Below are positions 10,169-22,043 of a stretch of DNA of 64,000 bases, piece after piece. The notes beneath the pieces were generated by a model. The model searched no databases. It worked only from the letters and a program-made list of their open reading frames with translations, and was not told the origin of the DNA. Within the stretch, counting starts at the first letter, position 1. Every line of letters starts with the position of its first letter. Origin of the DNA: [Phialemoniopsis] sp. UDSM-2020 (Eukaryota > Ascomycota > Sordariomycetes > Thyridiales > Thyridiaceae); the NCBI GenBank assembly GCA_018873225.1, contig JAEILZ010000004.1:3100001-3164000 (forward strand), read 5' to 3'. The position numbers were made by a program, and so were the translations under genes.

Positions 10169-12166
10169 TCAAATACTTCTAGACAAGTCACTATACGCGT
10201 CCATATGTGCTTCCCCATGCTCACTTCGCAGGTCATCTTGAATCCGCTCGGCTTCCTTGGCACCAATGGGCCACTCCACGACGTCATTGAGAACCATCTC
10301 ATCGATCTCAGAGGGTAACCCCAAGCCGAATCTGCCCCGGAACGTTTCGTGCCACCACCAGTCGTGGCGTTGGATGGGCACGTTGCGGGTCGAACATACG
10401 CGAGAGCTCGGATCAACCAGGTGCAGGATGAGGCACCTCTGATGGCCGGGGCGTGTCTTGTCGACCAGCTCAAAGGATTCAAACCGGTGAAACAGTACAT
10501 TGGGGTGCGCTATCAATCTTCCCGGTGACACCGCAACGGGACCTAAGAACTGCGTCATCCTCTTCTCTGGCCACACGAAGCGAGGCTGGTCGGGCATGTC
10601 GTTCTCTATCTCCGCAGCAACGTCAATGGTGTACAGTTCGTCGGCCCGTCCGATCTTGCGGGGATACAGATTCTCCTGGTCCCATCCGCGGTGGGCATAT
10701 TTTGCCGTTTTGTGCATGAAGCGTAAGTAGCCCGTGGTGATGTTCTCCGCTGAGAAACAATACACAGCGGTGGCGACAATCTTTTCGTTCAGTGACCCGT
10801 GAAACGTCCAATCGTGCCCTTTGTACTTTGGGTGTGATGGGTCCAAGTCGACACTTGTCATCTCTACGACGACCTGGAGCCCTTCTTTCCTGTAAGTATC
10901 TTCGAGCCTTGGCCAGTGATAGCGACACGATCCCTCTTGCCCAGTGCCACCTTTGGTTTGGCACATTTCGTCACTGTGGCCGCTCTCAGATCTCCATTGT
11001 TCATGCGAACGGGAGTCGGAGAAGTCGGGGTATTCAACCTTGCGCATTCTGTCCCAGACCTTTACGGCAAGTTTCTCGGCCCCTCCTGCTTGGTCTCTAT
11101 AGTCATATAGGTCTATCCCATTCTCATCAATATCATCGGCAAAACATTCCAGGTTATCCAGATACAATTCCCACAGCTCCACATACCAGTCAAACTTGTC
11201 ATGCCCTTCCTCAAGATAACGGCTCCATTCCGGATACGGTATGTCCAGCGGCCTGCTGCACGGAGAGCTCAGTGGCAGGCGATTTTGATAGCCTTCTCCG
11301 ACGCGACTGAGGACCTGGTTCCAGGGCTCGATGGCAGCTGATATGACCTTCTCTATCGCCACGTACAGCCGCTTGTTGCGGTAGGGATGGATATTGTTGA
11401 TGTAGGAAGTGATGCGGACATTGGTGCCCGACTCGCCAAACTCAACCTCACAAGGCAGCCACTGGCCTACATCATTGGAACGCGGACCAGTGGTGCGAAG
11501 CCTTCGGCCGCCCCTATCTAGGACGGTGGGTTCTCGATCGGCCACATGTGTGAGGTCATACATCCTAAAGGAGTTGTCCAGAGGCACACGGCCGCCTTGC
11601 GTAAGAACCAGAGATCGCCCAAAGACGAGCGGATACAGAAAAGGGCTCACGAGTTTGGTACGACCGGGTGTTCTCCAAGAACATGTCGGCTTAATCTGCT
11701 GCTTGCGAAAACGAGCTGCGCTGGCACTCAGTGCCTCTTGTACGCCAGAAGGCAGAACGATGTCTGCCTTGTACACTCTGGTTGCGGTTTCAAACGCCAG
11801 GATGTGACCGGTAGACTCGAAGACGGCAGCTTTGTGCTGCAATTCCGCTCGGCACCATGTCCAGGCGTTGTCGGTCATGCACGTCTGAGACTTGAATTCC
11901 TCTCGCCATCGCGAGAATACAGCATCGTCGAACACATCCCGGTGCCAGCCTGACTTTTCGGTGATTTCGTTCATTACCCGCAGCATGGTCAGCTCGCGCA
12001 CGAGAACACGCTCGAACCTGGTTGATGCTCCGTCGTGAGCCACGTGAGCTGCATGATTGAAGACCTCGCCACCTGGACGGGGCTCATCTACTCTGATGCC
12101 GTTGAAACCGGGCACGCGCAGAGGCCCATCGCCGCTATTCGAGTAGGGCTTTTCGTCCGTGGCCAT
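10169..12166 (-). CDS. DUF4246 family protein
   Basis: Single exon, 665 residues. The N-terminus has LRVPGFNGIRVDEP and the centre has long Trp/Tyr-rich helices. The strongest family mark is near residue 440: GSLNEKIVATAVYCFSAENIT, which matches the DUF4246 core (fungal proteins, usually G-x-LNE-x-I-x-ATA-x-Y-x3-ENIT). A later stretch reads HRFESFELVDKTRPGHQRC, again as in the family. DUF4246 proteins resemble 2-oxoglutarate/Fe(II) oxygenases in having a W-H-x-E pair before GQLNE and a distal HR motif. Here the first pair reads W-T-F-H, so the predicted metal ligands are changed. No function is established. It is convergent with the SDR gene, 112 bp apart; cluster membership is uncertain. Confidence 0.88.
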   Translation of the reverse strand: MATDEKPYSNSGDGPLRVPGFNGIRVDEPRPGGEVFNHAAHVAHDGASTRFERVLVRELTMLRVMNEITEKSGWHRDVFDDAVFSRWREEFKSQTCMTDNAWTWCRAELQHKAAVFESTGHILAFETATRVYKADIVLPSGVQEALSASAARFRKQQIKPTCSWRTPGRTKLVSPFLYPLVFGRSLVLTQGGRVPLDNSFRMYDLTHVADREPTVLDRGGRRLRTTGPRSNDVGQWLPCEVEFGESGTNVRITSYINNIHPYRNKRLYVAIEKVISAAIEPWNQVLSRVGEGYQNRLPLSSPCSRPLDIPYPEWSRYLEEGHDKFDWYVELWELYLDNLECFADDIDENGIDLYDYRDQAGGAEKLAVKVWDRMRKVEYPDFSDSRSHEQWRSESGHSDEMCQTKGGTGQEGSCRYHWPRLEDTYRKEGLQVVVEMTSVDLDPSHPKYKGHDWTFHGSLNEKIVATAVYCFSAENITTGYLRFMHKTAKYAHRGWDQENLYPRKIGRADELYTIDVAAEIENDMPDQPRFVWPEKRMTQFLGPVAVSPGRLIAHPNVLFHRFESFELVDKTRPGHQRCLILHLVDPSSRVCSTRNVPIQRHDWWWHETFRGRFGLGLPSEIDEMVLNDVVEWPIGAKEAERIQDDLRSEHGEAHMDAYSDLSRSI

Positions 12167-14371
12167 GTTTGGAGAGCTGATGCGCCGTCAAATCGGAAGC
12201 GCCATTGGTGATGCTTAATGACATCTCGCCCTGCCGAGCGATAACAAGGCCTGGTGATGTTCAGGTGCCATCATAGGCAGCAATCTTCAGATGGGTGTTT
12301 CGGTGTTGCCTTCACGGTCAAACGCGCGTCCTCCCAACGGGACATTCAGCCGACCACCCGCCCGCCTTGTTCACGTTTTGATGCATAGTGAGTAGACATT
12401 CACCTCTAAGCTGCTCTCCTGAGAAATAATCTGAGACGTCGCGATGACTACTCTAACAATAGAGAATTAATCGTGCGTAGAGTGAATGATAGCGAAGGAT
12501 CGTGACTCGGTAGTACGGATGTGTCGTCTTCAGCACAGGCCCAGATGGTGCCTGCCAGGGCAAAGCACCGCTTCTGTGGCCCACTGAGCCTTGAATTCTG
12601 CGGTGACAGGCATTGGCCACAAGCAAGAACCGCTAGACAAAGCAAGCAGACCCAAAAGGACAACCGGCCAAGCACGCAACTTGAAGGAATCGGGCCTTCA
12701 TCACTTGCTGCGTGCCGATATTTCCAGAAGCATTCAAAAGCAAAAAAGTTGACCCGGTTATGAACCAGCCACGATCGCGACAGCCGACTTTCCGCTGTAC
12801 GAGAGGATCGGCGGCCAGGTGACAGCGCAAAATACGATTCGGTCTGCCTGCCGAGAAACGTCGATCATTTCAACCACAAATGCTGTCTTTGCCACCAGAC
12901 GACGACGACAACACTGCATGCCTGTAAGGCTATTATTCCCCGCTGCTCAAGCTACGTTACTTTAGCATCGCGAGCTGAAGGAGCGAGAGACCCTTGGACC
13001 CGTGGGACCCTGGAGAATGTCCCTGACGTGAGAAGACCCTCGAGGAAATATCCATCCCTGAAGCGGGCGCTGTCACTGGCCAAAAGATCCACTGTTTGCC
13101 TGCAAACGTCGCTCTTTGCCCCAACCGGGACTTGTTTAGCGAGCTTCGATCCAGGTCCATGGAAATTCGACGACATCAACATGTTTCGACGACATTCCCT
13201 CTCGGCGGCACTCAGGCCGAGTGATGAAGTGCACGCCGCCGGCTCTCAAAGCATACTATCCCACGAATGATTGAACGCAGCCGGAGATCAAGATGATGGT
13301 CAGAATGAGGCCAGAATCTCGAATTGCGCAAGCATCTTCCTTGCTCCGAGTCGGACGATAAACATAATAATCCTGATGAGAAGAGCTGACTTTGATGTGG
13401 TGAGACAGCAATCAATGATATCACGCCAGTAACATCTCCATGTCAGATTTCCTGTATGTACACGGCATCAGACGGCATGACGCAGGCACCGTTGTAGCCC
13501 TGGCAGGGGTTGTAGAGCAACGCCTCCCCGCGGTCGGCCTCTGCCCTTTACCGGGCTCCCGCTGTCACATTTACGCCAAATGCCGGGAAGAGGGTTGCCT
13601 CTGGCGATACCCAAAAGGGTTATATCACGTCCACCCAAGGGTGCAAGCCGCACATTCCGCCAGTGAGCGCACCTGGTAGGGCCGCTGTAGGGCGGTGTAA
13701 GACCCCGTGCTTCTCCACAAAACGTGAATACGAATGCTTGGCTGACGATCACCGCTTAGAAGACATGCAGCTTGCGCTCCCTTGCCGCAGCTCACATGAC
13801 CCCAGCACGGCCTGAAATCCCTCCAATCTTTGGTACCCTCTGGGCTCTGGGAAGCTCATCTATTTGCCGTGCAAGCCTGACCAACGAAGCAAATTGTGTA
13901 CATAGGGCTTTTCTTCGTATCCGAACCGTGCTCTCTAAAGATCGGCGGTTTCGGGGTTTATGGCAGAGTGATCCCAGGCATTATTCCAACCCTTGTCCAA
14001 TGAGATGCCTTTACCGTCCCGAAAAGGGACCAACAATACCAGCTAACTTGGGCTTCAAGACCTGGTTTCTATTTTGAGCCACATGGCCCAAGCTTCCCTT
14101 CAGTCGGTCACGGCGTGGAATATCCGGGATCGTCACTGAGCCAAGACACAGGGCAAATATGGCATGCAGACGTTGGTGATGATGGAACCGGGTTCAACAT
14201 CAGTCCAGCTCGGATATAAAAGAAGCCTCTTGCCTCTCGTCTTTATCGAGAATCTTATAGACAGCATCAGCACTCGTTCATCAAAGACATTCGCTACACA
14301 GCTACAACACTACAAACAGTAATACCACACTCTACAACATAATCTTAATCCACCCAACCCCAACCTTCAAG
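12167..14371. other. Intergenic, 2.2 kb, no supported gene
   Basis: Only short overlapping frames without family features are present. The right end contains the promoter of the Bys1-like gene, with TATAAAA at 14215-14221. I see no tRNA or repeat. Confidence 0.6.
14215..14221 (+). promoter_or_regulatory. TATA box of Bys1-like gene
   Basis: TATAAAA lies about 150 bp upstream of the ATG at 14372. It is followed by an A/C-rich leader typical of highly expressed secreted-protein genes. Confidence 0.5.
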
Positions 14372-14842
14372 ATGGTCCAGCTCCTCAACATCGCCGCCGC
14401 CGGCCTCGCCCTCGCCGCCCCCTTCGCCTCGGCCCTCGGCCGCGCCCGCGTCCAGAACAACTGCGAGACCACCGTCTACCTCTGGTCCGTCGGCGGCTCC
14501 GTCTCCGAGATGTGGGGTGTTGACCCCAACACCGAATGGAGCGAGGAGTTTTCCAAGGACCCTACGACAGGTGGCCGCGCCCTCAAGATCACGCGCGTCC
14601 AGAACGGTCTCTACAACGGCGCGCCCCAGACCATCTTCGCCTACAGCCTCGACGGCGCCCGCGTCTTCTACGACCTCAGCGACACCTTTGGCGACGCCTT
14701 TGCCGGCTCCAAGCTCGTCGAGGCCTCGGCCGAGCAGACCTGCCCGGCCATCGTCTGGGAGGACGGCGTCCCGCCCGCCGGCAGCCAGGTCAAGGACTGC
14801 ACTGCCGACGCCGACGTCACCCTCACCCTCTGCGCTGCTTAA
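14372..14842 (+). CDS. Secreted Bys1-like (thaumatin-like antigenic) protein
   Basis: Single exon, 156 residues. Residues 1-21 form a signal peptide (MVQLLNIAAAGLALAAPFA), cleaved around ASA-LG. The mature part begins RVQNNCETTVYLWSVGG and contains a repeated beta pattern, DPTTGGRALKITR, IFAYSLDGARVFYDLSDTFGDAFAG, and Cys near residues 29, 130, 142 and 154. This is the pattern of the Bys1 family (first described as a yeast-phase-specific secreted protein of Blastomyces; related to the thaumatin fold). The mature size of about 135 residues fits. Codon use is strongly C-ending (GCC, CTC), suggesting high expression. It probably acts extracellularly or in the cell wall; its biochemical role is unknown. 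The next gene, also secreted, is convergent. Confidence 0.85.
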   Translation: MVQLLNIAAAGLALAAPFASALGRARVQNNCETTVYLWSVGGSVSEMWGVDPNTEWSEEFSKDPTTGGRALKITRVQNGLYNGAPQTIFAYSLDGARVFYDLSDTFGDAFAGSKLVEASAEQTCPAIVWEDGVPPAGSQVKDCTADADVTLTLCAA

Positions 14843-15250
14843 GTTTCCTCTTTAAAGGGGCTTCACGACATCGACTTCTTGGATGGGGACATGACTGAAA
14901 CGGACGTACATACATGATTTGGAGTTCATGAATGGGGATTGGTTTGCAACGGCATGACATAGTTCAATACACCATATACATATTAGATTGTATTGGCCTT
15001 CATTGAGCCGCGAACTTTGCTTTTCCCTCTCTGTGCGGCGCTCTTTATGTCAGAAGTCATTCCACAGAACATGGACAGCACTGATTTGCCTGATCTTTAT
15101 CGGGAATGTAGGGATGTGTAGTTTATTGCGGCCCCTGGTAGTCTGCCCAAAGAGTGAGCGGCAGACTAGACCATGGCTGCTATTATGTACAACTTTGCGT
15201 TGATCCTAGATGTTACCCGAGGTTTACAAGAAGGGTAGCTCCGGCGTGAT
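14843..15250. other. Intergenic between two convergent secreted-protein genes
   Basis: This 408-bp gap holds the 3' untranslated regions of the two convergent genes. I see no gene or notable repeat. Confidence 0.6.
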
Positions 15251-15868
15251 TCAAGCCTTGGGAACAACCCAGAAGCCAACACCATTCTCCACACCCTGCT
15301 TGAACTCAAGCTCGAGCCCATTATCGTTCTGGATGAGGAAATCAGCCCCACCCCCGGCCGACGGGCAGTCAAACGTGCCGACCTCGACCACGGCGCCCGG
15401 GTACACCTGCGTGATGTCGTTGTCGGCCAGGCGCTTGTCGTCCAGGTCCGTCTTGGCCCAGTTGAACTCCTGCATCGGCATGGTGTAGAACCCGGCGCTG
15501 TTGGCGACCTCCTTGAGCAGGCCGGACCACTTGTAGCACGGGTAACCCTGCGGCAAGTTGACGCAGGCGGGCATGCGGAACTCGAGGGCGCAGCGCTTGG
15601 CGCCGCCGAAGGAATCGGTGAAGGCGAAGCGGAACATGGTGTTCTTTTGGTTCGTGATGGTCGCCTGGCGGTCGCTGACCGAGGCGAAGGTGTTGCCGAG
15701 GCGCTCGCCGACGAAGAGGACCTCTGGCGCGAGGGAGGGAGTAAAAGAGGCGCGCTTGGTCAGGGCGGCGGACTCGTCCACGGACGCACTGGAGCCGGAG
15801 AGGCGGAGAGGTCCAGCGGCGGAGACGGCCAGGCCGGCGAGGAAGGTAATGAGCGACAGGGACTTCAT
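15251..15868 (-). CDS. Secreted protein with But2-like C-terminal domain
   Basis: Single exon, 205 residues from the ATG at 15868; the frame continues upstream but those codons look like 5' leader. Residues 1-19 form a signal peptide (MKSLSLITFLAGLAVSAAG). A Lys-Arg at residues 38-39 could be a Kex2 site. The mature part has FRFAFTDSFGGAKRCALEFRM, YPGAVVEVGTFDCPSAGGG and LELEFKQGVENGVGFWVV. This order (C-A-L-E-F, P-G-x5-G-x-F-x-C-P, L-E-x-F) resembles the But2 C-terminal domain found in many fungal secreted proteins. The role is not known. The assignment is a family resemblance recalled by eye; a generic small secreted cell-wall protein is the alternative. Confidence 0.75.
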   Translation of the reverse strand: MKSLSLITFLAGLAVSAAGPLRLSGSSASVDESAALTKRASFTPSLAPEVLFVGERLGNTFASVSDRQATITNQKNTMFRFAFTDSFGGAKRCALEFRMPACVNLPQGYPCYKWSGLLKEVANSAGFYTMPMQEFNWAKTDLDDKRLADNDITQVYPGAVVEVGTFDCPSAGGGADFLIQNDNGLELEFKQGVENGVGFWVVPKA

Positions 15869-16425
15869 CTTTTCACGAGTTGGGCGCGAAGGTGATGATG
15901 TCGTAAATGGACTTTTGTGAGCTACTGACGGGTTTCGCAGGAGGTGCAGAGTGGGACACACCAGCTGCTGTTGAGCTTGCCGGTACATATTTATATGATC
16001 ACAGTCTGCCAAGCTTTCGTGTTTATGAGGCTCCCCTATTTCAAGATCGCTAATGCAAGGCGAATCACTTCTGTCTGCTTTCTCGGGCCGGAGCATTTTA
16101 AGCGGTTGAGCTAGCCATGGGTCTGACCTGAACGAAATGAGGCTTCAGCATCTTTAGACAGCTCGAGGTCTGGATCGGGATTAAGCTATGTCAGCACTAC
16201 TGCCGTGGGAAAGTGTTAAAGCATCCTTCGATGTCAGCAATTAATTACTTGGCGCTTAATCTCCCTTGCTCTAGCAAGCATTGACATCGGAAGGCCCCGG
16301 TTTTGGCCCCCAACGAAGGATCGAAACCACTATCATGTCAACCTGATGCTGCTTTGCATATGCGCTTTGTCCGGCATTCAATGCAATATTGATTCATGTC
16401 CTCTGCTTTCAACATAAAGAAATGC
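15869..16425. other. Intergenic, 557 bp
   Basis: This holds the upstream region of the But2-like gene and the 3' flank of the P450 gene. No gene or clear motif is seen. Confidence 0.55.
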
Positions 16426-18295
16426 CTAGCCCGTCGATGATAGGGGCTTCACCCTTGCGTAGGGGGTATCCGGCTGTCGGTGAATCCTCTCCGTCGCGCT
16501 CATCGTCCGCAATTCCTCAGGCAGGGAGAGGAACTCAAAGTTGAGAATGAGCAGGACGATGACAATACGGATCTCCATCTTCGCTAGCTTGACTCCTACA
16601 GGAACAAGAATGGTCAGACAGATGTTCAAGGCAGTGTCAGATGACGGGCACTCACCGAAACAACCCCTGTATCCACCGCCAAAGGCAAGTGACGGGATCG
16701 CATGTGCATTGAATGTTGACTTGCCAGACGCGTCGGTGACTAGCCATCTCCGAGGCTCAAAAACTCCAAGATTTCGACCGGCTGGACCGTCGATCCCACC
16801 GTGATCGCCGTGCTTGCGCGCGGCATCCTGACTGGTGGCACTGCGCTTGGTCTCGTCAACTTCCGCGGGCTGTCGGTTTATATGTAGATTCATGAAGATC
16901 TCTGTGTCCTTGGGTACCTGGTCCCATTGTTAGTCTGTATTGTGATAATGTAATTGCCTCACTTCCTTACCTTGTGGCCGAGAATCTCAGTGTCGACGAG
17001 AGTACTGCGTAGAAGCGCTTTGGCCGCACCAGCGAGACGGGAAGTCTCTTCGCAGACTCCGTCGAGATATGGTATGTCGGCTCCTACGATCTCATCGGCA
17101 GAAGGCTCTTTGTTGCCGGAGAATGCCTCTTGAAGGGCTGTGCGTAGCTCGGTCTGGACGCGAGGGTAGGCTTCCATAAACTTGGCCCACCACGAGAGGA
17201 CGTCGCCAGTGGTGTCGTGGCCCTACATAATTAGTCAAGCAGAGTCTTTAAGTCAGTGGGTAGAAGGGTGCTACTCACCGCGACAAGCATAGAGAACAAC
17301 ATGTCGACCATGCCCGTGTCCTGTACTGCACCGGCGGAGAGCTTCGTCCCACCCTTTTGGGCGTCCAGGATCAGCCGGCGAAGTACCAGATCGACCATGC
17401 ACGTATCGTGGTCTTCGAACTCGAGCCGTTCGATCGCTCTTTGCACGGGGCGTCCGACTTCAGTATTAATGGTCTTCCTGGAAGCGCGGTAGCGAGGGGT
17501 CCATGTCTCGAATCTCTGCGCCCACTTTGGTGAAGGACTGGTGGAGTTTTTCGCGATGGTTCCAGTGATGTACAGCACCTCGCCCTTGATTGCTGCGCCA
17601 AGAGGGTTGTCTTGAGGCTTGCCATCCCCAGAGATTTGGCTTTGCAGCTTGTTAATCTGAGCACGCGTTACGCCGGGTTCCTCGCCTACTGCCGCGACCC
17701 AGATGGCGTCCAGCGCGGCGTTTCTGAAGCCATCCAGGGTCTGGAAGGGCTTGTCCGGCTCGATGGAGGCTCTCAACCGCCACAGCTTGACAAGCTCCAG
17801 CGACGACTTGCGAATGTTGGGCGCCACGATTTTGCGAAGGAAGTCGATCTTCATGGTGTCGGCCCACAGGCGCTTCAGCTCTCTGACCTTCGGAGTCGTA
17901 TACATGGAGACGATGGAATTAGGGAACATTGGACCGAACAAATCGGCGGTCATTGGCGCCGTGTCAAACTCTTTGGACCGGCGCAGGAGGATGTCCTCGA
18001 TCTCGCGAGGATCTTCGAGGACGACCATCGGCTTGCGTATGCCTGGGAAGAGCATTTGAGCAAGGGGCACGCCCAGCTTGCGCGTGGTGACGGTGAATAA
18101 TGACTCGGAGAACTCATTCTTTGCCTTGATAACGGGAACTAAATTCGGAACATCGCCAGTGACGCGAAGCACCGATTCGGCGTTGAAGGGAATGTCCGGG
18201 AACGGAATGGGATACAGCTTCTGCCTCACATACAAGAAGACTACCGGTACGCCCACGAGGAGGAGGGCCAGCACCCAGCCGCGAATGTCGTCCAT
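16426..18295 (-). CDS. Cytochrome P450 monooxygenase
   Basis: Four exons: 18295-17279, 17222-16971, 16917-16656 and 16595-16426; 566 residues. The introns are 53-60 nt with clear GTGAGT or GTAAGG donors. An N-terminal anchor (residues 6-23, GWVLALLLVGVPVVFLYV) points to the ER membrane. The I-helix motif is AGHDTTGD, split by intron 1. The K-helix ExxR is ETSR. The PERF-like region is FEPRRWL, and the heme loop is FGGGYRGCFG with the axial Cys. All catalytic landmarks are present, so it should be functional. The substrate cannot be read. It stands alone between intergenic stretches rather than in an obvious biosynthetic cluster. Confidence 0.95.
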
Positions 18296-19970
18296 TGTGA
18301 GGACAGTGGTTTGAAGAAGTGATAGAATCGCAAGAACGAATAAAAAGAGATCAAGAAAGACACGACATCTCCTGTAGAAGAGATATATGTAAGACGCAGG
18401 ATCACCAGGCGGGCGCCACTAGGGTTCTTGGCACCCCAAATGGCTAATCCGCCAATCATGACGAGGTTCTTTTCAGGGGCTGCCCCGATCTAGCCGAGTG
18501 TGATTGGTCGGTTTTGACATTTCGTCTCTTTCACGGGGGACGCAACTGGCATGGTACACCCAATTTCCTATTCAAGACTTGTGCTGTAGCAAATAGCCTA
18601 TGTGTTTTTCGGTGGCACACTCGTCTCAACCTACACACCCGAGCTCGATCTCCTGTTGTCTCCATCGGCACTAAATAAACGCGAGCGAAGTCCGGCAGCA
18701 AAAATTTCACCTACTCTGCTCACTAAAGAACCTCAATTCGAATGCTGTGATCGCTTTGAAACACCTGGCAAGGTTAAAAATTACTAGCCATCTTGTTCTC
18801 CAAGACTTTAATCTGGCCCTGCCTCTAAATCGACGCATCGGGATGCTGAAGCATCATCCCCGGGTTGTAACACCCGCTACAAAAGCTATCAAGTTAGGTG
18901 TTTTGCCGTTAAGCTTTCATTATGGAATGTCTAACAATCTCTTATATCAGCCATCATGGCGACTACTTTCAGGACGGATGGACAGTAGGGTCTGAGGGAA
19001 TGGGGCTCCTCATAGTGGCATCCTGGAACAAGTGTTCCCTCGCGTAATATCGGCTGATCATTTGGCGTTGGCATGTTGTCATGCAGCCGGAAAGCAGCCG
19101 CTGCCAGCCCGAACTCATCCACGTTTGGTACACCACTACTGTGTCATGTCAATCAAAGCGTTGCGGGAGCGGCTTAATCAAGGTGAAAGCTTGGGCTAAA
19201 CTCGAGTCAGACCTTTGCAAGAGCTTTCACAGCTGTCAACCGTCGTGACTGTCGAATAATCCCTTTTTAAGCTAATAGTCCACTGCTCATAGGCATTCAA
19301 CGTAGCACTACGTCAACTGAAGGCCAAAATATAATCGCCATTCCTCTACAACATTAGTCGCAAAGGACCATTTGTCTTGCATACAGCCCTTGTTTCCATG
19401 AAAAGCCCTAGACGCCGCATTCTCGGGGAGAGAGATAGCGGCGCGCGGGTCGGCGACGCGAGCTGCAATGTGCGCAAAGCTATGGTCTGCCTATGCTCGG
19501 GGTATGCATAGAGTAATCAGACACGGGGCTTTCCAATTCGAGTTGAGGTGGAGGATCGGGCCTAGAAGGGTTAGCACCTCGTCGACATATGGACGGCTAT
19601 GCTGGTCTAATGCTGATCGTGGTGATGGTCGTACGGCGAGGGTTTGGCGGCTGCGGCGACAGCGGCATTGTCTGCATGACGTTAGCATATGCAGGCTCTA
19701 TGCTGGGGTAAAGGTAGTACTTACTGAAGTCTTGAGCGGTGAATGAGGCCATTTTGATGTCGTTGATCTGCGCATATGGTCAGTATATGTGCTGCATATG
19801 CAGAGCCTCTGCCTCTGTCCTTCGCACTTACCTCAATCTTGCGATTACTAGGAAAAGAAGAAGAATAAGGAGAGGTTTGGGCCCACAAGCTCGGTATAGC
19901 CCTCCAGGGCTTCTAGAAACCAACAGCCATTGTTCCCTGGTCTCGACCTGGGTATGTCTAAACCGCCCTC
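18296..19970. other. Intergenic, 1.7 kb, no supported gene
   Basis: Only short incidental frames are seen. It covers the upstream region of the P450 and the 3' flank of the next minus-strand gene. No repeats or RNA gene are recognised. Confidence 0.55.
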
Positions 19971-20706
19971 CTACCAACCAACCTTCCGAACAAGAGTCCA
20001 CTCCGAACACTCCTCCAAGACGGCGGGACAATACTGGCCAATGATGAGGAATATCTTCTTCACACAGTGTTGGGCCATCGTCCCCGATGTGTAGAAATCG
20101 TTGCGAGGACCGAGAGGCCGAAGCTTGGTAATGTCCCGAGTCAGAAGCAGGCGGCACCAAAGGTCGTCGACCCGCCGAGTTACCTCAGCCTCATCCTTCC
20201 AGTCGATTTGGGGAGGGATTGCAGGTTGAGCCCTCTTGCTCAGATAAAGTGACGGCCCAAACTGAATTCGGACCTTCACAATCCGTGCCAGACCGCCATG
20301 CTTGTTGAACTTCTCCGGCTCAAACAAGAGCCAGTTCCAGTCCTTGAAGTTGTCCCCCTTGAGGTGAAGATAGAACGAATTCTCGCGGAAGTAGACTCTC
20401 AGAGCCTCCTCCCGGGTCTTTTTGTTGAGCTGAGCCATCGCAGGTGGTATGAAAATAGCCAATGGGCGTCCATGGCTGTTCTTGATAGGTCCCGGCTCGA
20501 CCAGCGCGTGTCGGTAGACGATACGTCGGACTTGTTTTGGGAGCTTAAGGAAGGGGAATGGCTTGTCGACTGAAACCTATTTTGGTGCATGTCAGCTATC
20601 GGCCTGACGATGAATAAGATGGTTTGTCTCGCACCTGGTCTTCCTCACCGTCGCGGTGGTTGTCACTGACTCCGGCGTCTGGCATTTCCTTGTCAAGGCT
20701 GGCCAT
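19971..20706 (-). CDS. LPxELR/2EXR-like fungal protein, paralogue 1
   Basis: Two exons: 20706-20635 (24 codons) and 20576-19971, with a 58-nt intron (GTGCGA donor, ATAG acceptor); 225 residues. After a charged N-terminus comes FPFLKLPKQVRRIVYRHAL, the F-x-LP-x2-(L/V)R-x2-(I/V)Y motif common in large F-box-like or 2EXR families of fungi. IPPAMAQLNKKTREEALRVY follows, and a C-terminal IGQYCPAVLEECSEW. The same blocks occur in the next gene, so the two are local paralogues. No function is known; family members are often expanded and poorly conserved. The start was chosen because the upstream exon gives an ATG in a coherent spliced frame. Confidence 0.72.
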
Positions 20707-22043
20707 CTTGGGGTTCCTGAAAGAGTTGTTTTGAAACCACAGTCGTTATTCAGAAAGCTCTGTTGGAAGTCTTCAAGACTCAATCCTAATGAGATTGGTT
20801 GTTGCACAAAATTCAGTGAAGTGGTGGGCTGAGAAAAGAGGGAGATGGAGTTAGGTCGCAAGGTGGGGCGGGGCGTTGTAGTTGACAAGACGCGTCAAGT
20901 TTGTTTTCAACAAACGTGAGGCATAGGGAGCCGAAAAAACTAAACTGAGTTAGAATATGAATTCAAAGTGAGTGAATGCCTCGAGTCCAATCTCATACCT
21001 AAATTAGATCCCGATACACAACTTAGTAGGTTGGTCGTGATGAAGTTTGTATAAGAAGTCAGCTGAGACGCGGGTGCCTGGTGACCTCGCCACATCTAGC
21101 ACTGTATACCTGTTTGTGTGTTATTAAATATATTTATACATTCAACTCATTGGGGCTGGAGGCATGGTGAAAACCTGACATGAGGAACGGCAAGGGCTGT
21201 TTCTATACCTATTCACCACACCATGAGTGGAGATGCTGGCCAGGTCAAGATGGTGACAGAGTACAAGCGTCAAGCATTGCATGACATTCACATCTATACC
21301 ATCTCCGCCATCGTGTCACTCTGATGTCAAGTCAGGTCAGATATTTGTTTGTTGATTGCGCATAACAATGTTTCAAGCTGTTGAATCGTAGAAGACATCC
21401 TCATGGCCATGAATCATCCACATCTAGAGGAGCGTCAACCAAATTCTATACCTTGGGAACACAAGCCATTCGGATCTCGTCGGTTCTGTGTTGGATATGT
21501 TATCCAAGATGTGTCACCTGCAGCCCATACTGAAAGCTTTGAAGGCGACTGCTATATAGACAGCCATTCTTTCTAAGGATACTGCTCTGGTGGCGGTCTG
21601 CTTACTAGAAAGTTTTCGGTCGACAGCGCCAGCTTGATGCGGCTAGAGTGATGTATCCTAAAGAGCACATGGCAAGGCTCTTGAGAAGACGTTGACTTGC
21701 AACTCAGATTCACATCAACGTCGTTCAGGCTTCCTCAATTAAGCCAAAGAAAAACCCCTAATCCTCATTCTCTCCCTTATTCTACTGCTCCTCCTGCAGC
21801 TTAGCACATGTCCACTTGTCTCTGCATTCTAAGGTGCAGGTCTATTCTTACTTTGCTATTTCCCATCCAACGCGGAAATAAACCAGAAAGGTTTTGAATA
21901 GATTGTGTTCATCAACGTGTTGAAGCGGCTTTGAAAGCGTTGTGGATTTTCATCATGTAAGCCGACTGGAGATATGTGTAGGCGCGAGTGTCTAACTAGA
22001 CTGCTAATCATAAGACTTCACTCAGCCTGTCTTGTTCTGAACA
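20707..22043. other. Intergenic between divergent paralogues, AT-rich
   Basis: This 1.3-kb stretch is richer in A+T than its neighbours and has no convincing reading frame. It is the shared 5' region of the two LPxELR-type genes. Confidence 0.5.
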
